Shown: piece after piece, positions 1-5,766 of the stretch
How positions within the stretch are numbered: the stretch's first letter is position 1
Layout of the letters: every line of letters begins with the position of its first letter
From: Thauera sp.
GTDB lineage: Bacteria; Pseudomonadota; Gammaproteobacteria; Burkholderiales; Rhodocyclaceae
Direction: 5' to 3'
Assembly: GCA_023150215.1 (NCBI GenBank)
Contig: JAKLLJ010000134.1
Span: 1 to 8,452 of the forward strand
Length of the DNA stretch: 8,452 nt
Made by a program: the position numbers and the translations under genes
Notes under the pieces: model-generated
Seen by the model: the letters and a program-made list of their open reading frames with translations, nothing else
The model's database searches: none
Told to the model about the DNA's origin: nothing

Positions 1-2115
1 CAAGCGGCGGCCGACACGGTTGTGCAGGAACAGCGACAGAAACAGGCGGATGTCCTTGGGACCCTGGCGGATCAGGTACTTGAGGTTCCACTGGTCGGCA
101 GGCAAGTCGGCGATGTCGAAACCGAAGTCGAACTTGCCGAGATCGGCGCCACACCAGTCCGACACTGCTGCGGTGCGGTAGCCAACGGCGCGCAGTACCT
201 TGGGCAGGGTCGCCTCCTTGAGCCGCGTTTCGGCCTCGGTGACGTAGTTGTCGCGCACGCCGTGATGGTGCGGCCAGGTGGCGGTGAATAGCGAAATCAG
301 GCTTGGGGCAGTGCGTGCGCAGGGAACGTAGCAGGCACTGAACAGCGTGCCCCGCTGCGCCAGCGCATCGATCGCCGGGGTGATCGATGTCCCGCCGCGC
401 CGTGCGCCGATGCGGTCTGCGCGCAGCGTGTCGCTGCCGATCATGACCACGTTCGGGCGGCGGCTGGCGCGCGTTTTGCGGGTGCTCGACCCCTCCGGCT
501 CCCAGTGCGCGTAGAGCACGAAACCGATGTAGCCGCAGGCAGCCAGCAGCAAGGCTGCAGCGTCGGCGTGGGCGCCCTGGCGGTAGCGCAGGGTCGCGAT
601 CAAGGTGATGAGGACGATGCCGGACAGCAGCACCAGTCGCGCGATCAAGTCCAGTCCGCGGCGGGACAGGGCGCGCCACAGGCGGTGGATGCGCACCGTG
701 CGGTACTGCCAGGATGCGATGACGAGGCCGGGGTTGAGCGACAGCGCCCGACATCCCGCATACACGGTCGCCAGTGTCAAGGTCATCGCCCCGCCCGCCG
801 CGGTCGCCCATGCGGGCATTTCGCGACCCAGCACCTCGGACGCGGCGATCCACAGCGCGGCGCCCGGGAAGGCCCAGAACGTCGCCACACACAAGGCCAC
901 CAGGGCGAGACGGGCGAGGGCGAAGACGACATAGCCGCGATAGCGATGGAGAATCTCGTCGCGCAGGCCGGGACCGGTGCGCGAGAAGTCGCGCACCGAC
1001 TTGACCACCAGGGCGATGCTGGTCAGCGCGCCGACCAAGGTCGAGGCCAGCAGTGCCTCGCCGAGCCAGCTCTGCGCGAACACCGCGGCGAGCAGGAGTG
1101 CCGCCGCCGCGAGCGCGAGCAGCGCCAGCGAGGCATGCTCGGCACCGAGCATGGGCAGGGAGGCCCGTCGGTGTCGGCGCCGGCGCTGGTCGCGAATGCC
1201 CGAGATTTCGCCGAGCGAGGATGCCAGGCGCACGAGATAGAAGCGACGTGCCTGCATTCGCAGCGAGAACACCAGTCCGGCCGCGTAGCCAGCGGTCTTG
1301 CGCCACATGTAGCGTGGCACGGTGTTGAACTCGGCACGCACCCGGGTGACCGATTGCGAGCGCTGGAAGCCTTTGCGGGCGATGTACGAGAGCGTCAGGC
1401 GCTCGCTGTCGACGTAGTGGTGCTGGAGAATGTCGGGCGCGTAACGCAGGCGTGCGCCGGTGCGCAGCGCGCGCAGGATCCAGTCGGCGTCTTCGGAGCC
1501 GCCGAGATCATGCCCGGTCGGCCCCAGCTCGGTCGCGAAGGGGCCGGTGGCTGCGATGGCCGGCAGGCGCGCCACGAGGTTGCCGCCGCCGGGAATCGGC
1601 CCTTCCTGGTCGATGGCGAAGCTGTCCGGGCCTTGGTCGTAGCGCGGCACCGGAAGCGGATAGATGCGGTACGGACCTTCGTCATGCACCCAGGCCGGCT
1701 CGGTGCCGTCCCAGTCGGGCACGATCCGGCCGCAGAACAGATCGGCGTCGGGCCAGCGCTCGGCAGCGCCGGTGACCGCGGTCAGGTAGTCCGCATCCAC
1801 CCGGTGGTCGTCATCGACGAAAGCCACCAACTCGTCCTCGAGCATCGGCAGGGCACGGTTGAGCGCGTGCGATTTGCCCGGGGTCGGCTCGGCGATCCAC
1901 GACAGCGGGAGGGCACTCGAGCGTTTGGTGCAGCCCTCCAGAAAATCGTGCGTGCCGTCGGTGCAGGCGTTGGCGACCACGAACAGGTGGACCTGCCACC
2001 CTGTGGGCCGGGTGGCGGCATCGAGCGACTCGATGACGCGGCCCAGAAGGCCAGCCCTGTTGTGGGTGCAGATCAGGATGGTCAGGCTGCGTGTGCCCGA
2101 TGGCTTGGCGCTCAT
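1..2115 (-). CDS. GT2 glycosyltransferase - membrane domain - sulfatase-fold fusion protein, partial at its C-terminus
   Basis: I translated this frame codon by codon from the ATG at 2113-2115 to position 1: 705 codons with no stop, continuing off the left edge. Residues 1 to about 305 are a GT2 domain: LTILICTHNRAG (11-22), VVANACTDGTHD (66-77), FVDDDHR (99-105), GGGNLVARLP (176-185) and GGSEDADWIL (205-214). After a cationic RRRRHRR (312-318) come about six hydrophobic segments near 327-347, 353-372, 394-413, 434-455, 490-510 and 518-536. From 554 a sulfatase/alkaline-phosphatase-superfamily domain begins: PNVVMIGSDTLRADRIG (554-570) with metal ligand Asp562, then ARTAPSLISLFTATWPHHHG (600-619). 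Thr602 stands where sulfatases have the formylglycine Cys/Ser; a Thr nucleophile is known in LtaS-type phosphoglycerol and EptA-type phosphoethanolamine transferases. The missing C-terminus should hold the remaining metal ligands (DH and H blocks). Inferred role: adding a sugar, and adding or removing a phospho or sulfo substituent. Either enzymatic half could be inactive; natural fusion versus lost stop is not settled. Confidence 0.82.
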   Translation of the reverse strand, partial: MSAKPSGTRSLTILICTHNRAGLLGRVIESLDAATRPTGWQVHLFVVANACTDGTHDFLEGCTKRSSALPLSWIAEPTPGKSHALNRALPMLEDELVAFVDDDHRVDADYLTAVTGAAERWPDADLFCGRIVPDWDGTEPAWVHDEGPYRIYPLPVPRYDQGPDSFAIDQEGPIPGGGNLVARLPAIAATGPFATELGPTGHDLGGSEDADWILRALRTGARLRYAPDILQHHYVDSERLTLSYIARKGFQRSQSVTRVRAEFNTVPRYMWRKTAGYAAGLVFSLRMQARRFYLVRLASSLGEISGIRDQRRRRHRRASLPMLGAEHASLALLALAAAALLLAAVFAQSWLGEALLASTLVGALTSIALVVKSVRDFSRTGPGLRDEILHRYRGYVVFALARLALVALCVATFWAFPGAALWIAASEVLGREMPAWATAAGGAMTLTLATVYAGCRALSLNPGLVIASWQYRTVRIHRLWRALSRRGLDLIARLVLLSGIVLITLIATLRYRQGAHADAAALLLAACGYIGFVLYAHWEPEGSSTRKTRASRRPNVVMIGSDTLRADRIGARRGGTSITPAIDALAQRGTLFSACYVPCARTAPSLISLFTATWPHHHGVRDNYVTEAETRLKEATLPKVLRAVGYRTAAVSDWCGADLGKFDFGFDIADLPADQWNLKYLIRQGPKDIRLFLSLFLHNRVGRRL

Positions 2116-3014
2116 AGCGGCGCTCCAGTCAGTACGGCCTTCGCGATGCCGGCGATGAGCCGCCCGCGGCGCAGTGGAGCGTGCGCGAAGGCGCGTGCAA
2201 GGTCGGCGAGCGCCATGCGGCGGTCGCCGTCGCGGTAGGCCCACTTGGCGTAGTCGCAAAGGGTGCCGGCATACACTGCGCGCCAGTATCCGCCCTGCTT
2301 GTCAGCGGGCAGCAGATGGCGGTTCTTGTGCGTCATGGCGAGCGCGCCGGCACGCATTCGCTGCCGGTTGCGGCTAGCGCTGCCGGGGCGCTTGAGTACC
2401 ACGACCAGCGCTTCGGGGATGCACGCGAAATGGCCGAGCGCAGCGAGGCGGATCCATAGATCGGTGTCTTCGGCGCCGAACAGTGTCTCGTCGAAACCGC
2501 CGAGCGTGCGTACCAGGTCGCGCCGGGCGAGTACTGACGACGCGCCGCCCGCGATCAGCGCATGGGCGGCGAAGACGTCGGCGACCGAGGCCGTGCCGCT
2601 TCCGCTGCAGCCCCAGGCACCGAGGATATTGCCATCAGGATCTTCTAGGGTCGCCGTCGCGGCGCAGAACGCCAGCGCCGGCCGATCGTCGAGCAGCTTG
2701 ACCTGACGTTCGAGCTTGGCCGGCAGCCAGCGGTCGTCCGCGTCGAGGAAGGCGATGTAGCGCCCACGGGCGATGCGGATGCCGGCGTTGCGCGCGCAAC
2801 TCATGCCGCCATTGGGTTGGGAGACAACCCGTAATGCATCGCCGTAGCTGCGCAGGATTTCCGCGGTCTCGTCGGTGCTGCCGTCGTCCACCACGATCAG
2901 TTCGAAATCGGTGAAGGTCTGCGCCAGCACGCTATCGACCGCCCGCCTGATGCACCAGCTCGCGTTGAAGGCGGGGATGACGATGCTGACCGCCGGTTCA
3001 GTCCTCGAGCTCAT
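2112..3014 (-). CDS. Family 2 glycosyltransferase (VDDGSTD / LDADD type)
   Basis: Encodes 300 aa from the ATG at 3012-3014, inside the last codons of the sulfotransferase gene (17-nt overlap) and with only a weak purine-rich site upstream. Motifs in order: VSIVIPAFNASW (9-20), LIVVDDGSTDET (39-50), NGGMSCARNAGI (68-79), the metal-binding site in FLDADDRW (89-96), GGASSVLARRDLV (156-168) and FGAEDTDLWIRL (179-190), with the acceptor-side ED. No transmembrane helix is seen, so it is a soluble or peripheral cytoplasmic enzyme. Its motif style matches the GT2 at 6759-7730 more than the other two GT2 units, although the C-terminal thirds look unrelated by eye. Its TGA (2112-2114) overlaps the ATG of the next gene as ATGA, so translation of the two is probably coupled. 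The donor and linkage cannot be assigned. Confidence 0.93.
   Translation of the reverse strand: MSSRTEPAVSIVIPAFNASWCIRRAVDSVLAQTFTDFELIVVDDGSTDETAEILRSYGDALRVVSQPNGGMSCARNAGIRIARGRYIAFLDADDRWLPAKLERQVKLLDDRPALAFCAATATLEDPDGNILGAWGCSGSGTASVADVFAAHALIAGGASSVLARRDLVRTLGGFDETLFGAEDTDLWIRLAALGHFACIPEALVVVLKRPGSASRNRQRMRAGALAMTHKNRHLLPADKQGGYWRAVYAGTLCDYAKWAYRDGDRRMALADLARAFAHAPLRRGRLIAGIAKAVLTGAPL
2123..2126 (-). promoter_or_regulatory. Shine-Dalgarno GGAG for the fusion gene
   Basis: On the minus strand GGAG lies 7 nt before the ATG at 2113-2115, inside the end of the preceding GT2 gene. It is the best-placed ribosome-binding match among the starts in this window and supports choosing that ATG, together with the ATGA stop/start overlap. 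Confidence 0.55.
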
Positions 3015-3960
3015 AGCCCATCTCGCGCATCAGCGGAGCGATCTTCGGCAAGATGCGCTCGATCGCCTCGGGGTTGCTTTCCCGCCATTTCTGCTTTTTC
3101 GGCGTGCCCTTGACGATGCTGGTGGGGCGCCCGGCGAGACCGGCGCAGTGGGCCTCCATGCGCGCATCGAAGGGCAGATCAAGGCGTTCGAACACGGTGC
3201 GGAACATCTCCACCGGGCGCTCGAAGATGTCCTCGTAGCGTACCTGAATCCACTGCGCGGCCGGCATGTCGTGCGCCGCATCGAGGGCGAGGCGGTTGGC
3301 GCTGATCCACTGGAAAGCGCACACGTCCTCCAGGCTGGCCCGGTTGTAGTCGCGCCAGCCCGGCGGCAGGAAGAAATGCCACTCGTGGAATTCGCCGTCG
3401 TTGATCGCCACCGGCACGGGTGCGGGGCCGAAGAATTTTTCCAGGCCGAAACCGCCATCGATGCGGCCCAGCCGCCAGCCGTCGATCATCGAGCTGATGT
3501 TGTCGCGGCCGTCGCGGTGGATGAAGACGAACTTCGCGTGCGGGAACAGCTTGAGCAGGTAGCCGACGCGCAGCGTGTTGATGCAGGTCTTGTCGAGCAC
3601 CGGGCCGGCGCCGAGGCGGGCGTAGAAATAGGCGAGCGCCCGCTCGCGGTGCGAGGGGGTGGCGTGCTCCGGACCTGCCGCTTCCGACGCCCAGCCATTG
3701 TTCAGCGGCCCGTAAAGCCCGTCCCAGAACTGTGGCAGCTCGTGGTTGAAGTGCCGGAAGCGGCCGGACGCAGCGAGCGTCTCGAAGGTCACGGTGGTGC
3801 CGGAGCGCGAGCAGCCGATGACGAAGACCGGGTCGGGCATGGTTGGCCGTGTCACCGACCACAGGAGCTCCTTCGCCCTCCAGCCGAGCCACTGCAGATT
3901 TTTCGCCCGGATTTCGGGGTCGAGCAATTTCGGCAGGCTCGAAAACCTGAACGATGCCAT
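2998..3960 (-). CDS. PAPS-dependent sulfotransferase family protein
   Basis: Encodes 320 aa. The ATG at 3958-3960 is the only plausible start: the in-frame codons just upstream, in the gap, offer no ATG, GTG or TTG. Key sites: PVFVIGCSRSGTT (44-56), the 5'-phosphosulfate-binding loop; FVFIHRDGRDNISSMIDGWR (144-163), the 3'-phosphate-binding strand and helix with Arg149 and Ser157 at the canonical eight-residue spacing; VRYEDIFERP (240-249); and KWRESNPE (291-298), equivalent to the late 'KWR' nucleotide-contacting motif. This pattern fits the broad Sulfotransfer families seen in bacterial polysaccharide and Nod-factor-type modification. Known reaction: sulfuryl transfer from PAPS to a hydroxyl or amine. 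Inferred substrate: a sugar of the repeat unit made by the neighbouring transferases, modified in the cytoplasm, since there is no signal peptide. Its 3' end overlaps the next gene by 17 nt. An alternative acceptor such as a lipid or protein cannot be excluded. Confidence 0.87.
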   Translation of the reverse strand: MASFRFSSLPKLLDPEIRAKNLQWLGWRAKELLWSVTRPTMPDPVFVIGCSRSGTTVTFETLAASGRFRHFNHELPQFWDGLYGPLNNGWASEAAGPEHATPSHRERALAYFYARLGAGPVLDKTCINTLRVGYLLKLFPHAKFVFIHRDGRDNISSMIDGWRLGRIDGGFGLEKFFGPAPVPVAINDGEFHEWHFFLPPGWRDYNRASLEDVCAFQWISANRLALDAAHDMPAAQWIQVRYEDIFERPVEMFRTVFERLDLPFDARMEAHCAGLAGRPTSIVKGTPKKQKWRESNPEAIERILPKIAPLMREMGYELED

Positions 3961-4027
3961 GTCGGGATATCCACAAAAGAAGGTAGTGTGCGGCGCCTTG
4001 GGCGCTCGCCGTGTTCGTCCGCGCGGC
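3961..4027 (-). other. 67-nt intergenic gap with a small GC-rich hairpin
   Basis: This is the longest non-coding stretch in the window, between the GT2 stop and the sulfotransferase start. On the minus strand it contains a perfect 5-bp stem with a 3-nt loop, GCGCC-CAA-GGCGC (3993-4005), followed about 10 nt later by the pyrimidine-rich CTTCTTTT. That is a poor terminator: the stem is short and the U-run is distant and broken. It could be a weak attenuator, an mRNA processing or stability element, or chance in GC-rich DNA. I see no convincing -35/-10 pair and no clear Shine-Dalgarno before the sulfotransferase ATG. Confidence 0.3.
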
Positions 4028-4951
4028 CTAGTCGGGATCGCGCATCCAGCCGATCATGAAGCCGCAAAAATAAGCCGCGTTCATTTCCATGCGTAGCGAG
4101 TGGTCTCCACCCGACCGGAGCCGCCGTGCAGCGGCACGCCCGAGTGCCCGCAGCCACTGCGCGAACAGATAGGGCGGCGGCACCCGGCGTCCGCTGCCGC
4201 GCTTGGCGGCGCCCTCGCTGCGCCCCTGGCGGAAGTGCAGGTCGAGGAAATAGCCGCGGCGTAGCTTGGGGGTCTGGATGCGGTGCTGGATCACGGCCTG
4301 CGGCACCCAGCGCACCTTGCACCCGTGCTGCAGCAGGCGGCGGTAGATCTCCGTGTCCTCGCCGCCGATGTTTGCCTTGCCCATGCGCCCGAGGCGGGCG
4401 TCGAAATCGCCGATGGTGTCGAAGACGCCGCGGCGGAAGGCGAAGTTGCCGCCGAAGATCGGGGTGTTCGACTGTTCGAGCCAGCGTGCCTCGCCGTGAT
4501 CGAGCTTGCCGAGGAAGCCGAGCAGTTCGTCCTGCAGCCAGCGCGGGCGGGCGCCGTCTTCGAAGAACACCTCGATCCGGCCGCCGAGCGCGTCCGGGCG
4601 GAACTCTTCCATCGCGCGCTCGTAGGCACACAGCCAGAGGGCATCGGGCGTCTCGTCGTCGTCCATGAACAGCAGGTATTCGCCGTGTGCCTCGCGCAGG
4701 GCCCGGTTGCGAGCATTGGACAAGCCGAGACGGTCCTCCCGCACCACGCGGACCGCGACGTCCCCAGGATGCCACTCGCTGCGCGCGAGCAGGGCCGGCG
4801 TGGCGTCGGTGCTGCCGTTGTCGATCACGAGCATTTCCCACGGCTGGCGCGGAGGGTGCAGGTCTGCGAGCGTTGCGAGCGTGCGGACGAGGCGGTCGGC
4901 GTGATTGTGCGTACACAACGCGACCGTGATGAAGGGCGTGGAACTGGTCAT
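4028..4951 (-). CDS. Family 2 glycosyltransferase (ALCTHNH / MDDDE type)
   Basis: Encodes 307 aa; the ATG at 4949-4951 follows the deacetylase stop after 9 nt, with a weak GGGA ahead of it. Visible GT2 features: FITVALCTHNHADRL (7-21), LVIDNGSTDATP (41-52), GLSNARNRAL (76-85), the DxD-type metal site in LLFMDDDETPD (93-103), and IGGEDTEIYRRLL (195-207), the acceptor-side ED motif. The FGGNFAFRR segment (166-174) between them is usual for this subgroup. The tail has one moderately hydrophobic stretch near 293-303 (YFCGFMIGW) but no convincing transmembrane helix. It resembles the N-terminal glycosyltransferase part of the fusion gene at 1-2115 in motif style (CTHN, DDD, GxED) and differs from the GT2s at 6759-7730 and 2112-3014, which use VVDDGSTD and LDADD. 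It ends with TAG at 4028-4030, followed by the only sizeable gap in the operon. The sugar specificity is unknown. Confidence 0.93.
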   Translation of the reverse strand: MTSSTPFITVALCTHNHADRLVRTLATLADLHPPRQPWEMLVIDNGSTDATPALLARSEWHPGDVAVRVVREDRLGLSNARNRALREAHGEYLLFMDDDETPDALWLCAYERAMEEFRPDALGGRIEVFFEDGARPRWLQDELLGFLGKLDHGEARWLEQSNTPIFGGNFAFRRGVFDTIGDFDARLGRMGKANIGGEDTEIYRRLLQHGCKVRWVPQAVIQHRIQTPKLRRGYFLDLHFRQGRSEGAAKRGSGRRVPPPYLFAQWLRALGRAAARRLRSGGDHSLRMEMNAAYFCGFMIGWMRDPD

Positions 4952-4960
4952 GATCCCGAT

Positions 4961-5758
4961 TCAGCGTTGGATGCCCAGCCGGGCCAGGACCCGGGCTGCG
5001 TTGTAGCGGATTACGGCGGCGAGACTGCCGTCGTTGCTGCCGAGGGTGATCTTGCGCCTGAGCATGGCCGGGGTGTCGGTGCCGAACACGTCCAGCCGGC
5101 GCAGGCGGAAGCGGTCGACATCGGGTCGGTTGAACCCGGGCTGCACGGAGAACGCGGCACGATAGCCGGCACGCTGCGCCTGCTCAAGCACGCGCTTGTC
5201 GTAACGGCCGTAGGGGTAGGCCAGGTAGTCGACCGGTGCGCCGAGAAGCGCGGCAAGATCGTCGCGAGCGCCGGCGAGCTGGCGGGCCAGGGCGTTGTCA
5301 TCGAGCGTCGGCAGGTCGGCGTGGTCGCGCGTGTGGGAGTGGAAGGAAAAGCCCTGTTCGCGCAGGGCGAGTATCTGCGCACGGTCCATCAGCGGGTAGG
5401 TGTGGCCGTCCGGGTTGTGCTTTTCGCACCAAACGTCGCGCTCGCCGATCAGGGCGCTGACGAGGAAGACGGTGGCCGGCCAGCCGAGCCGGCGCAGCAC
5501 CGGTGCGGCGTGGTCGTGCACGCCAAGAAAGCCGTCGTCGAAGGTGAGCAGGAAGGCGCCCTCCGGCAGCACGGCAGTGCCGTCGAGCCAGGCGAAGAAG
5601 TCGTCGATGGACACCGCCTTCCACCCGGTGCGCGCGAGTGCCTCCATTTGCATGGCAAAGGTTTCCGGGCTCACGCAATACTTGCGCTCCCAGTCGTTGT
5701 GTGCGCTGCCGATGCGGTGGTACATCAGGACCGGGACGCGTTGGGTGGGGGACGTCAT
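4961..5758 (-). CDS. Polysaccharide deacetylase, NodB-homology domain
   Basis: Encodes 265 aa from the ATG at 5756-5758, 8 nt after the previous stop. The frame is open to 5950, but that extension is low-complexity Arg-rich sequence overlapping the GT14 gene, whereas this start leads straight into VPVLMYHRIG (residues 8-17), a typical opening of the family. NodB motifs are intact: TFDDG at 72-76 (Asp74 as general base, Asp75 as metal ligand), HTRDH at 142-146 (H-S/T-x-x-H metal ligands His142 and His146), and AYPYGRYD at 180-187. Known of the family: metal-dependent hydrolysis of N-acetyl (sometimes O-acetyl) groups on sugars. There is no N-terminal signal peptide or transmembrane segment, so the enzyme looks cytoplasmic. 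It may therefore act on lipid-linked intermediates before export rather than on finished polymer; this is inference. No strong Shine-Dalgarno is visible. Confidence 0.93.
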   Translation of the reverse strand: MTSPTQRVPVLMYHRIGSAHNDWERKYCVSPETFAMQMEALARTGWKAVSIDDFFAWLDGTAVLPEGAFLLTFDDGFLGVHDHAAPVLRRLGWPATVFLVSALIGERDVWCEKHNPDGHTYPLMDRAQILALREQGFSFHSHTRDHADLPTLDDNALARQLAGARDDLAALLGAPVDYLAYPYGRYDKRVLEQAQRAGYRAAFSVQPGFNRPDVDRFRLRRLDVFGTDTPAMLRRKITLGSNDGSLAAVIRYNAARVLARLGIQR

Positions 5759-5766
5759 GGTCGGGT

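Noticed and set aside
310..340. Formylglycine sulfatase site around Cys595/Cys599 of the fusion protein
   Set aside because: Neither cysteine is followed by x-P-x-R: Cys595 gives CYVPC and Cys599 gives CARTAP. The aligned nucleophile position is Thr602 instead.
1395..2021. Short minus-strand open frames at 1395-1685, 1782-2021 and 1811-1999
   Set aside because: They are out-of-frame shadows of the fusion gene, whose own frame runs unbroken through this region with GT2 motifs.
3985..4010. Rho-independent terminator in the 67-nt gap
   Set aside because: The stem is only 5 bp and the pyrimidine run is about 10 nt away and interrupted, so it does not meet the usual terminator pattern.
3852..4916. 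354-aa minus-strand open frame overlapping the GT2 and sulfotransferase genes
   Set aside because: It is a shifted frame of the two genes: the translation is an Arg/Ala/Pro-rich shadow with no motifs, while the other minus frame gives intact GT2 and sulfotransferase proteins.
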